64,000 bases of DNA, taken from positions 558,001-622,000 of the forward strand of contig CP140196.1 in NCBI GenBank assembly GCA_037349495.1, written 5' to 3'. The position numbers and the translations under genes were made by a program. The notes beneath the pieces were generated by a model. It was given only the letters and a program-made list of their open reading frames with translations, did no database searches and had not been told where the DNA came from. The DNA comes from Lotmaria passim. Taxonomy: Eukaryota > Euglenozoa > Kinetoplastea > Trypanosomatida > Trypanosomatidae. This document shows, piece after piece, positions 48,315 to 58,900 of this stretch (positions within the stretch are counted from its first letter, which is position 1; each line of letters begins with the position of its first letter).

Positions 48315-51300
48315 CTACTCGTCATCGTTATCTCCAAAGAAAAACGGGTCCGGCTTGTACCGCTCTAACAAGTCGTCTACCTCATACCCGCCCCCCGCTA
48401 AGTCCGTGTTGGAGTCCGCCTTGCCTGGAGGCACCGCACCATCAGCAGCAGCAGCAGTAGCAACAGAGCCGCCTCCACCAAACACGGCAGCAAAAGCGAG
48501 GCGGGAGCTCGCCTCCGCCAATTCGTCAGCACCTGCTGCCGGTGTCGCCACAGAATTCAGGTACGAGTTCACTGCGGGCAACGTTAAGGACGTCCTCCGT
48601 GCTGCCTCCGTCGGTGCTGTGGCGACGGTGTTCGGTGAGCCAATTACAGCCGGTGGCACCCCAGGCGGTCCCCAGACGTCGTTGTAGAAGCCCCTGTCCG
48701 CCACTGCCTGCCGACCCAGAGCGTACGAAATCGGGTCACGGTGATGCGACACTAGGGAGAGCGAGGCGAGGTGACGGTTGCCGCCACCGAAGCCATCGTC
48801 GTTGTCGTCGTCATCGCGCAGCCCGTCGTTGTCGTAGTCGTCCAGTCCGTCCTCACCCTGCTGCTGCAGCGCCAGCCGCCGCCGGCTCTCCCGCTCCTCC
48901 AGCGCGTACACCTCGCCCAGCACCTTCTCAATGCGACGCTGCTGTCCGACGAAGCGGGGCGTGACGCCAATGAAGAAGCGCACGCCGTCGTGCTCGTAGC
49001 GGCGAATGACGTAGCGGTCGACGCGGACCGGATTGCCCTGCGGGTCTCGCACCCAGGCCCGGTCCTCTTCCGTCGAGTCCCGCGTGAGAATCGCAACCAC
49101 CTTGATCCACGAAAGCACCACCTCTTCGATGTTCAGCGTGCCCTCACGACGATCGATGTCGAGAAAGAGCGGGGAAGCGGCCATCGCGGCCGCTTCCGAG
49201 GTGAGGCTGCGACGCTTCTTGCCGCTGCTCTGCGCCGCCGCCGCCGCCGCCGCCGCCGCTTTCTTCGCCCGCTGCATCGCCGCCTGCTGCAGCTGCTTCT
49301 CCGCCTTCGGGTGTGGCGGCATGTTCGTTTCCGTGATGTTCGTGAATGAGTCGTCGAGCCCGCCCGCGCCGCGGACCCAGAAGGCACCCGTCGGGGCCAG
49401 CTCCTTCTCCTGCAGCAGCGGGTTACTGACGTGGTTGCTCGTAAAGTTGACATGACCGTTGGTGGTACCGTTCGCCGCTGCCGCCGCAGAGTCCGCCGAC
49501 GCGCCGTGCACGCTGCTCTCCGCTGCGCTTGTGCTGCCGCTGGGGCTGACCGCAGACCCGATGGGTTCCACAGGTGGTTTGGCGACCGCCCCTTCAAACG
49601 TCAATCCGGGAGAGCCGGGTTTTTGGTTCGACGCGTGGGCGTCCACGGTGGCTCCCGGGGCAGCCTTGTCCTTTGCTGTACTGCACGTGCACGGCAGTGG
49701 CAGCGGTGCGAGACCTTTCGACTCCGTCATAGTCTGCAACTCCGCCTCGGTACAGCACCGCAGCACGTCGCCCTGCCACAGGCCCATGCGAGGCATGTCC
49801 TCCGCCACGATAACGACGTCGTTCACGTGCCGTGGTGGAGGCACGACGGTGCCGGCGTGCAGCAGGCCCCGGTAGTTCCACGAGCGCTGCTCCGGCACGG
49901 AATTGCTGTCCACCGTTGTGTTCAGCTGCTGCGACATGATAAGCGCGGCGCGACGGGCGTAGGCTGCGCAAGCCCATATGCACATGTGCCCGTCTTCCAC
50001 CCAGATTCGAAAACGCTGCTTGCGGCGATGCAGCAACGCCAGCTTGCGTGCCTCCTCGGCAAGGGTGGTCGGCTGACTCCCCATTGAGCCCGGGGCAGGC
50101 GGTATCGGCGGTGGCGGCGGCGGCGGCGGTGGAACCACGCCATTGCCGCTGGTGCTTGGCCCGCCCTGCCCCGGCAGCAGTGGCGGCGGTGGCGCGGTAG
50201 GCGGGAACGTCGGCGCCCGGCCTACCCCGGCCGTCCCTACGCTGCTCGACATCTCACTCGTGTAGGGTGAGGCGGGCATGGAGCGGGACTGTGGGCTGCA
50301 GCGGTGCGACGATGCAGCGGCCACCATCGCCGCCGCAGCCATCGCGGGCGGATATCCAGTCGAGTTCAGCGCCGGGTGGCGCAGCGGTGTTGACTGCACG
50401 TTGAAGCCTGACATCATGATGATGGGGTAGCGGCCGCATTCGTTGGTGTTCATGCCGGCGTGGCGGCGCAGCGGTGCACTTGTGCTCTTGGCCTGCTCAG
50501 CCGACATGAAGAGTTGGTTGAAGGACGTAGCAGTGGGGATGTCCGGCTCGAAGAGATATCCCTCCTCCTCCAGTCGCTGCACCTGCGGGTGGTGCGGCTC
50601 CGCGAGGTCCTCGGGATTGAAGCCACTCATGCCAATATGCACGGGCTTCTGACCAGCCTTCGCCGTGCCAGCCTCCAGCAAGCTGCGCAACCGCACGCGG
50701 AACTCGCGCACGAACTGCAGCATCGGGATGTTCGACAGTGGGAAGCGCATCATGACGGGCAGCATCGGGATTGCCTGTGGGTTGATGCGCGCCTCGATGC
50801 ATTGCCGCACGTACATGTACGTCGCGAGCATGACCATGTTGCCGAGAATCTGATCGCCAACGTCCTTGTCCACAAACATCGTCCCCTTCAGCAGGTGTTG
50901 CTCGATCTCGCTCTCCTCATCGATGTCGTCGTCGCCGTTGCTGTTACCCTCCTTGCGTGGGAAGTACCGACGCGGTTGTTGTTGCTGCGACGGTGGCTGT
51001 GACACAGAGGACGTCGTAACCCCTGCGACGCTCTCCGCAAAGTCCCCCTCCGCCCCTTCCGCCCCCCTCACCGTCGCATGCCTCACGCCGATTGTCGCCG
51101 GAAAGAAGCCAAACATGCCCATTATCTTTACATAAGAGTCCCCGAAAGGCACGTAGAGCGGGTCGTCCACCGGCTGCGGTTTGCCAGGGTCGTAGCGGGA
51201 GGCGATCACGCACGGCAGCGGTCGCACATCGTACGCACAGGGCGAAGTGACGTGCTTGTAGTGACTCGCCGCGTACTCGTGCGGAGCTGCAGCGCTGCCG

Positions 51301-52310
51301 GCCGCACCGTCCGCCGGCTGCATCGGGTCGCCGCAGACGTCGGCTGCTGCTGTTGCGCTGAAGCGGGTGTGCACCGGCTTGCCCTTCATGTAGCGCTTTG
51401 CTGCAGCATAGCCCGAGACGAAGTCGTCAAAGGACAACTCCTCCACGGACATCATCGTCGCCGCAGGAGGGATAGCGTTTGCTGGGGCAGCCGTCAGGCT
51501 GTGTGGAGGCGGAGGTGGATTGTGTGGCGGCAGAGCCCGCGTGGCGGCGTCGCTGCCAGTGGAGCCTCCGTGCGGTGGCACCCCGCTCCCCACGGACGAC
51601 GGGGCCACCAGTGGAGATGGCGGCGGTGGCGGTGGGGGAGGTGGAGGCGGTGGCATCACCCCACTCGCACCGGAAGTTGCCGCCGCACGACGCCCCTGCT
51701 GAGACTGGTACACACGTTGCCGTTCCGTCTGCTGTTCTTGGATCTGCTTCCAGTAGGCCTGACGCAGCTCCTCGTCGGTGTCAAACACGCCGGGCTCGTT
51801 GTCGCGGATCAGAACTTGGTAGAGGCCTTCACGGGAGTCGGCAAAACTGCGGAAGTCCATCGGACCCACCTTGGCCGGCTTACCCTGGGCGTTCAAGCAG
51901 TCCTGCGGCGACTGCGGCAACGGCACCGCGGGCCCGCTGGGTGCTGTGCCAGGCGGATGCCGTTGCGGTGGCTGCTGCGTCAGATTCGTCGACTTGGCCC
52001 CTCCAGGCAGCTCCCGCTTCTCCAGGTACTCCTTGTAGAACTTCTCAAACTCCTCCTCCTCGTTGATGGCCGTGGTGGTGCAGAAGTAGTCGCTCTCACG
52101 CGGCGTCTGTGCGCTGCGCAGGGCACGGAAGTAGTACTTGGCGGTGCGGCGGTAGCGGGAGTTGTAGAGGTGCCGAAAGAGGGGGCAGTCAGGGTCGGGA
52201 AAGAAGGCGGTGGTCAGCGGGATGAGAATGATCTCGTTACGGCGATTGCGGCCATGGCGATGGCTGTAGAGGCCACGCTCATGAGTCTCGTGACTCGGCA
52301 GCGCTCCCAT
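48315..52310 (-). CDS. Putatively N-myristoylated large protein, paralogue of the 2505-aa gene upstream (1331 aa)
   Basis: No known family recognised. The N-terminus MGALPS fits the N-myristoylation rule (Gly2, Ser6), suggesting membrane association. Ordered blocks sit between P/G/A-rich linkers: ~26-62 (IPLTTAFFPDPDCPLFRHLY), ~160-190 (REGLYQVLIRDNEPGVFDTD), ~393-405 (KIMGMFGFFP), ~465-560 (TMFVDKDVGDQ, then an R-rich helix after MRFPLSNIPMLQF), ~760-790 (FRIWVEDGHMCIW) and ~1047-1150 (EEVVLSWIKV, WVRDP, YEHDGVRFFIGVTPRFV). Each has a counterpart in the same order in the 2505-aa neighbour. There are two long proline runs, an alanine run near ~1017-1026 and an acidic C-terminus. No transmembrane helix is evident. 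A pyrimidine tract and AG lie just upstream of the ATG. Confidence 0.93.
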   Translation of the reverse strand: MGALPSHETHERGLYSHRHGRNRRNEIILIPLTTAFFPDPDCPLFRHLYNSRYRRTAKYYFRALRSAQTPRESDYFCTTTAINEEEEFEKFYKEYLEKRELPGGAKSTNLTQQPPQRHPPGTAPSGPAVPLPQSPQDCLNAQGKPAKVGPMDFRSFADSREGLYQVLIRDNEPGVFDTDEELRQAYWKQIQEQQTERQRVYQSQQGRRAAATSGASGVMPPPPPPPPPPPPSPLVAPSSVGSGVPPHGGSTGSDAATRALPPHNPPPPPHSLTAAPANAIPPAATMMSVEELSFDDFVSGYAAAKRYMKGKPVHTRFSATAAADVCGDPMQPADGAAGSAAAPHEYAASHYKHVTSPCAYDVRPLPCVIASRYDPGKPQPVDDPLYVPFGDSYVKIMGMFGFFPATIGVRHATVRGAEGAEGDFAESVAGVTTSSVSQPPSQQQQPRRYFPRKEGNSNGDDDIDEESEIEQHLLKGTMFVDKDVGDQILGNMVMLATYMYVRQCIEARINPQAIPMLPVMMRFPLSNIPMLQFVREFRVRLRSLLEAGTAKAGQKPVHIGMSGFNPEDLAEPHHPQVQRLEEEGYLFEPDIPTATSFNQLFMSAEQAKSTSAPLRRHAGMNTNECGRYPIIMMSGFNVQSTPLRHPALNSTGYPPAMAAAAMVAAASSHRCSPQSRSMPASPYTSEMSSSVGTAGVGRAPTFPPTAPPPPLLPGQGGPSTSGNGVVPPPPPPPPPIPPAPGSMGSQPTTLAEEARKLALLHRRKQRFRIWVEDGHMCIWACAAYARRAALIMSQQLNTTVDSNSVPEQRSWNYRGLLHAGTVVPPPRHVNDVVIVAEDMPRMGLWQGDVLRCCTEAELQTMTESKGLAPLPLPCTCSTAKDKAAPGATVDAHASNQKPGSPGLTFEGAVAKPPVEPIGSAVSPSGSTSAAESSVHGASADSAAAAANGTTNGHVNFTSNHVSNPLLQEKELAPTGAFWVRGAGGLDDSFTNITETNMPPHPKAEKQLQQAAMQRAKKAAAAAAAAAQSSGKKRRSLTSEAAAMAASPLFLDIDRREGTLNIEEVVLSWIKVVAILTRDSTEEDRAWVRDPQGNPVRVDRYVIRRYEHDGVRFFIGVTPRFVGQQRRIEKVLGEVYALEERESRRRLALQQQGEDGLDDYDNDGLRDDDDNDDGFGGGNRHLASLSLVSHHRDPISYALGRQAVADRGFYNDVWGPPGVPPAVIGSPNTVATAPTEAARRTSLTLPAVNSYLNSVATPAAGADELAEASSRLAFAAVFGGGGSVATAAAADGAVPPGKADSNTDLAGGGYEVDDLLERYKPDPFFFGDNDDE

Positions 52311-52327
52311 CCTGCAAGAAGCCGCTT

Positions 52328-52329
52328 CT
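52328..52329 (-). promoter_or_regulatory. Candidate trans-splice acceptor AG for the 1331-aa gene
   Basis: The transcribed strand reads CCCCTTTTTTTCCTTCTTAT, then CTGCTCAATTGAG, about 17 bases before the ATG. A second AG (CTTGCAG) lies one base before the ATG and is an alternative. Confidence 0.5.
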
Positions 52330-55300
52330 CAATTGAGCAGATAAGAAGGAAAAAAAGGGGTGAAGTTAAAGGAGTGACGACGAATATGTTGAGAAAAAAG
52401 TAGTTCTGTTCGAAATGCACCCAACAGTGCAATCGAACAGAGAAACAAGTGAAAAACAAACAACAGCAACAACAGAAAAAAAAAAGGCGCAGTAAGTTGC
52501 GACTGTATTAACGTTCTTTAGCTACTTTACACTTATAAAAAAAAAAGAAGAAAAAACGACAATTAAAAAAAAAAGATAACGAGAGCGGCAAAGACAGAAA
52601 ACAGCAAGAATCGGCAAGGCTAGTTGTGTTGCTGCCTTTTCGACTCTTCTTTTTTTTTCTCTCTTGTGAGCGTTGGTCTTGTAGCTCCTTCCTATCCCGT
52701 TAGTATTCAAAGGAAGAAATAAAGTCGATGATAATAAGTGGAAAAAATGTTGCTTAGTGCTTCTCAAGTACTCTGCTGAGTATTTTCCGTATTTACTTGT
52801 TTTGTGACCTGAAAAATGCAACTGCTTAATTCATCTATACTCAACTGTAGTTTGCGCAGCGCCTACCCAGACGACGATGCTGTTCCTTTCGTCTTTTTTC
52901 TTCTTCTTTTTTTGTCAGCAGAGCAAAAAAAAAAAAGGTTAGGTGAATGCACAAAAAAAAATGAAGAAAAACAAGGTAGTAGGAAGGAAAGAAAAAAGTG
53001 GCCACTTACACGCAGAACGAAATGATACACAAAAAAGAAACAAGTCTTTATTGCCTTCGCTAATGAAGTTGCTTTTTTTTTCTCTCTGTTATTAATAGAG
53101 TGTTTAAAAACCGGAAAAAAAACGAGACAGCACTACAGAGTTTTCTGTCCTTCAAAAAAAAGTGACTAGTTTTTTCTCTCTCTCTCTGCTTGACAGCTGA
53201 TGAGTTTGGCGGCTCTTATGTGGTGCTCGTTAAACAAGACTAGAAAACAAAAATACGTACGCCTTCACTAGAAAAAAACTCTATCTTAACATTCAAAACA
53301 ACAAATAGGGAGTTCAGCACGTCGTTTCGTGCTTTTTTTTTTTTTTACTGAAGAGGAAGTAAAGGTTTTTTTTTTTTTTTGATCCTGTCTTAACGTTAAA
53401 CAGGAAGAGAAAAAATGAACTTTGCTAAGCTATTCTTCTTTTTTTTTTTTTCGTTTGTTTGTTTTTGCTCTTGGACAAGTACGCAACGCTTGTTCAACGA
53501 ATTACAAAAAAGAAAAAGAGAAAAAAAAAACAGCCAACTCGCTTACAGATTCAACATTACAGAAAAAGTAGAAACGTATATATGGAGAGACACACACACA
53601 AAAAAAAAAAAAGAAAAGAGAGGTGTTCGCTTCGGTTCTTCTCCGTATGCCTGCCTTGCGTGTTGTTTTTCCGTTTTTCTCAGTCGAATAAATTGTATTT
53701 GTCGACAGCACGGAAAAACCAGATGCTCAATTGCAAAAAAAAAAAAAAGGCAATAAAAAAAAAAGAAGAGAGAAAAAACAAAGCAGCGTAGAATCGCTGA
53801 AAAAGTGCGTTTCTTTACTTTCTTTTTTTTTCTATTATAATCAGAGGAGCTCTTCTGTCTCTCTCCCCCTTTTCGAGTTCTTTTGCTGTAAATGTCTGGG
53901 GTACGATTGTGTTTTTGTTTCCTTTTTATTCTCTCTGGCAATGAGAAATCAGCTCTTTCACCGTTTAAAGAAAGCGTTAAGCCGTGTCTTTTTGTACCTT
54001 TTTTTTTTTGTTAGCAGTAGACGCCTGATAGGTTTTCCAAAGACAACTTACGCTTTACCAAGCTCCGATGAAGCAGCTAGAATTAAAAAAAGAGGTAAAG
54101 AAGATCTGCTCTTTTCCCCTAACACACACACACACACAAAAAAAAAAAAAAGAGAAAGGGCAAAAAAAAAAAAAGGATGGAGTCAAGTATCGCGTTGTGG
54201 TAACGATACGTGCTTATAGGGGCTTTTCTTCTACTAACTGCTCTCCACAAATCCTATCAGTTTTCCGAGTTGACGTACTGTGAAGTCGAGGAGCAAAGAA
54301 AATAGAAAAAAAAAAAAGAGCAAAGCAAAGGAAGAAACGAAGAGGTGATTCCTTATGTAAGTTAAGCTGCCTTCTGTTCTTGTTTTTTTTTTTTTTAACA
54401 ACACACACAGGCGATAAATGACAAAGTCAAAGTCAAAAAAAAAAAAAGGTATCTTTGCAAAGGAAGAGGAAAAAAAAAAAAAAGAGAGGGAGGTAAACAA
54501 CCTAGGAGTAACTATGTGAGCTCGTTTCATTCGTGCAGGAGGAGCGCCAAGATAAAGAGGGGGGTAAAAAAGCCAAACAGGGGAGATGAAGAAAAAAAAA
54601 AAAAAAGAGCAGTGAAGGTACGGTGTAAGTCTGAGTAGCCGCAATGCTGATCCTCAAATAAACTGGTGCAGTCTTGTCGGTTGCAAAGGTAGAGACTTTG
54701 CCATAAGCGTTTCTCCGGTGGGCAGAATGCCATAAAAGGCAGGCCGACTGCACGACTAGGAAAAGAAAACCCATTTGGGATTGTCAGCACCTACAAAAAA
54801 AAAGGTCGCCGCAAGAAGTTTGAGAAAAAACGCCTCACTTTTATTTAATGTAAAAAAAAAAAAAACAGACTCTTTTTTTTGTTGTTGTTGCCTTTTCTTC
54901 TTACAGGGTTCAGCTCTGAAAGTGCACATATATATGTATATATATATATATTTTTTTATTTACTTATTTTAATACAAACAGTCTTGATGGAAAGAGAAAG
55001 TGATCCCACACATACACACATACAGCAACGGAAAAAAAACTTTTTACACATGTGCACGGACACTTGATACAGCGTGGACCCCCTTCCACTTGTCACACAG
55101 AGAAATAGTAAAAGCAAAAAAGGACATTGAGAACGGGAAACGCTAAAAAGAAAGTAGAAAATAGAAGAAGAGTCTCCTACAACGACTCCAACTCGCAGAG
55201 AGGAAGAAAAAAAAAGTGATGATGAAGTCGGAAAATAATTTCTCACTCAAAGTACTGCTAAGCAGTCACTTTGTAGTTGTACGTGGCGTGTAGTAGCCGT

Positions 55301-55971
55301 CGTGCGAGACCGCAGAATAACAGAAGAACGAGACGCACCCAGAAGCGCAGCACTTCTATCGAAAAAAAAAAAATAAAAAGAAGGAGGGAAAAGTGAATTC
55401 AGTCGATACGCTGAAATGAAGTCGGACGGCGGGAACAAAAAGACACGGTTAGTAACGAAAAAAAAAAAAGGAAGACAAAAAAAAAAGAAATAAAAAACGC
55501 AAGAAACACACAGTAGCCTCTTTTTTTTTTTTTTTTCACCCGATCCACTAATAAAATGAACTACTGAAAAGCCCTAGGTTCTCCAGGTCTCGTAGAGCAT
55601 TAAACATTCATGCATCTTGGTGTATGCATGAAACAAAGAAAAAGAAAAGATGAGAAACGAATAACAGCTATCAATGAAGAGGAATACAACACGCATGCAG
55701 TGAGACTTATGGTCATACGTGAAAGTTAAATAATCGACGGTAGAAAAAGAAGAAAATGGCAGGAAGAGGTTTACCCGGTTCATCGGCTTCATCGGCTTCC
55801 AACACGTGTAGCGCGTCTTCCCAACACGGTGTGACACTTGACGGCAGTGAATCTCCATTATGTCAACACCGCGACACCGACACCAGTGCTTTCGAAAAAG
55901 GAACTTGAACAGCAGAAAGAACTCTCCCAAACAAGCGCACAAAAAAAAAAAAGTTCACATTCAAAAAAGGC
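52330..55971 (-). other. 3.6-kb gene-free spacer: probable 3' UTR of the 2505-aa gene
   Basis: No convincing gene. AT-rich with many poly(A) tracts, several poly(T) tracts (for example around 53333-53346 and 53365-53380) and a TA-rich run near 54928-54951. The longest open frame (55574-55942) begins with a non-ATG codon. From its first ATG it is about 94 residues, rich in F/S/Y, and I do not accept it. Confidence 0.6.
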
Positions 55972-58900
55972 TCAGTAAAAACTACGCTGCGATCGATGGT
56001 GGGCGGGCGGAGCGGGGATGTTGCCGTATGGCGTGCTACTACATGGCGCATAGGAGCTTTCATGCCGCTGCCCGTCCGGGTAATGGTCCATCCTGTCATC
56101 TCGGCCGTACAGCTGTTGCGCTGCGTTACCATTGTTGTCATCTGGGCCGTCCATGGAATAATAAAAGCCCTGCGTCGTGCCATCAGCAATCTTATCCTGG
56201 TACATCTCATGGCTCGAGTAGGACTGCGGTGCACCACCCTCCCCATTGTCCAACTGATCCTCTGGGGCGGCGTAGAAGGAGTTGTGCTTTCCCTGGGCCT
56301 CGGTGATGAGGCTTGCCCCGCAGCGGCCGTAGAGCACACCGTGCAACAGGTGCGACGATCGCGGCGCGTGCTGCAATGGTGAGGTGAAACCAACGCCAGG
56401 ACTGCCGCAGGAAGTCGTCGTCGCCGTCGCGGCAACACCAAAGTCGTTCCCTCCGCCGTACTGCGCATCCAGGGCGGCCTGAAAAGCGTCCTGTACGCTG
56501 GGCCCACGCAGCACCTCCGGTCCGCCGCCGTTCACGCTGACGCTGTTGACCCGCTCATTGCCGCGATCGCCACCGCCACCACCGCCATGGGAGAAGGAGG
56601 AGGTGTGGGCGACGACGGCTGCGTTGGCGTACGGGTTGTGTGAAACACGAAGGCTGCGGTGCTGCAGGGGCGTCGTCACGCCACCGGCAGTGTTGCCCGC
56701 GACGGCACCGAGGCGGGACGTGCTGCGGTCACCCAGACCACCGCCACCGCTGATTGCAAAGGAGTTTGCACGTGGGGTGCTGGTCGGCGTTATCACAGCG
56801 GGTAGTTCGTACGCAATCGTCGCTAAAGCAGCATGCTCGTCGTCTGGGGACGTCACCCCACCTGTTGCCCTTGCTGTGCACGCTACAGTCGTGTCAACTC
56901 CACCCAGCGGAGACACACCCGTCGCACCGTAGTAGGCAGAGTTGGCAGCAGCAGCATCCGCGCTGTTGACAGAAGAGTTATTGTTGTCGTTGTTGGGGGC
57001 CTGCGCACCAGTAGTGCTATCATTTGCTCCGCCACCGTGAGAGGGCTGTGGGGCAGGAGTCTGCGAGGTCACAGGAGCGACAGCTCGTCGCACGGACATG
57101 GAGGGCTTTCGCTGCATCACGTGCACGGTGAGGCCGCTCCCTTCGATGACGTCCGTCGCCGTGGAGGCACCTTCGCGGAAGGAACCAGCGGTAGAGCTCA
57201 AATGCGGGGACGTGAGAACGGACGGCTGCTGCTGCTGTTGCTGCTGCTGCTGTTGTTGCTGTTGTTGGAGCTGCTGTTGCTGCTGGAGTGGTGTCAGAGG
57301 CATCTGCGCGCTTGGAGCGCTGCGGTTCTGCGTCATGCGGCTCTTCGGAATGGGCAACCGAAGCGGGGCATCAGACTCGCCAGCGACCGTGGCAACTTTG
57401 TGAGTGGTCGGATCGGCGTGTGCAGTCTGAATCAGCTGACTCACCGCCCGCTGCACAGTAGGATGCACTACCGTGGTCGGGCTCGTGCCACCACCGGTTA
57501 AGAACGCAGCACCCACGCGTCGCGGTGGGTAGTCGGCAGTGCTGCGACGATTGGCCGCGCCGCTGCTGGGCACACCAGCGGCAGCGTGCCCACCTAGTGA
57601 TGGCTGCTGCTGCTGCAGTTGAGTGGCGGGGCTCTGTGTTGCCTTGCCGGTGTGTGTCAAGAGCGGTTTGAACGGCTGTGGGCTCCCCAAGCCTCCGCTC
57701 TTCACCGGCGGGTAGGCATGCATGTCCTGGTGCTTTGTGATGGATGTCAAGACGCTGCCGTCCGGTGTTTGGGTACTTTGTGACAGGTGTGGGCAGCTGC
57801 TCAGCCACGCCTCGCTGCGATTGTCCGCACCGCTGAGCACGCTGGCGCTGCCAGGCGACGTCAGCTGCTGCTGTGGCGGTGGCTGCTGCTGCGGGCTCTG
57901 GCCGTAGAACTCGCCGTAGAAGCTGCCCGTCACGTGGGTTGGACTGAGCATCGCGTTCGAGGCAGCTCGATCGTAGGAGCGCAAGGAGCTCGCGCTGTCC
58001 ATGTGGTGCAGCGAGAAGTGCATCTGCTGACTTCCGTTGCCAGTTGATCGGACGCTGGTGTTGTCATTTGCCCCATTGGTGGTGCGTACCTGCGCGTTGG
58101 CAACGTCCGCCTCGTTGAAGTACAGTGCCGTGGCGTTGTTGGTGTTGCTGCTGTTCGTGTAACCGCTGTTGTTGAACGAGGCAAGGCTGGGGGGTAGAAT
58201 GGCTGCGTTGGCGGGAGGCTGCGGAACCGTGACGAGGCTGGGGGCTTGCTGCACATAATAGGGCTCCATCGTGTACGTCACAGGAACGTACATGGTGACG
58301 CTCGTGGGTTGCTGCTGCTGCTGCTGTTGTTGCTGCGCCTGCATTGGCACTCCGCCGTTCACGTTGATGGTGCTCGCGTAGTATAAGGTTTGCTGTGATG
58401 GCATCTGCAGTTGTCCCGATGCGATGCTCGGGGTGAAGGGAACGTCCTGGTACGTCACCTGCGGAGGCGTGCCCCCGCCCGGGTAGTTGCCGACGTACGG
58501 GAGAGGGCTGTTGTTGTAGACGCCCTCCGTCTGCGGTGGCGCAGTGCCGTAGACACCGTGCTGCTGCTGCTGCACCACTGGTGGCGGCCGTGGAACACTA
58601 GCAAACACATTCTGTGGCTGTTGCTGCTGGCGTTGATGCTGTGCGTACAGCTGCTGCGGCTGCGGCTGCGGCTGCGGCTGCTGACGTGGCGGATGATGGG
58701 ACTGCTGCACCGCGGGTGGTGTCGAGTTCCGCGCAGAAGGGGAGACGGCGTCGGGGCTCGTGGCGTCGACGTGTCGCACGCGGTCCGGCTTGTCACCCGA
58801 GTTGGCCTTTTTGCTGCTGTTGTTGTTGTTATCGGAGTTGACACGGCTTGCGGTAGCGCCTACCTCGGTCTGGGCCGCCGTAGGAGCCGCTTTCGTGAGC

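Noticed and set aside
51078-52403. 441-residue plus-strand open frame
   Set aside because: Antisense to the N-terminal part of the 1331-aa gene, which has conserved blocks and a paralogue. The antisense product is R/H/V-rich with no recognisable domain.
55574-55942. 122-residue minus-strand open frame after the 2505-aa gene
   Set aside because: Opens with TTG; from its first ATG it is about 94 residues of F/S/Y-rich sequence in AT-rich DNA. It lacks the codon character of the neighbouring genes.
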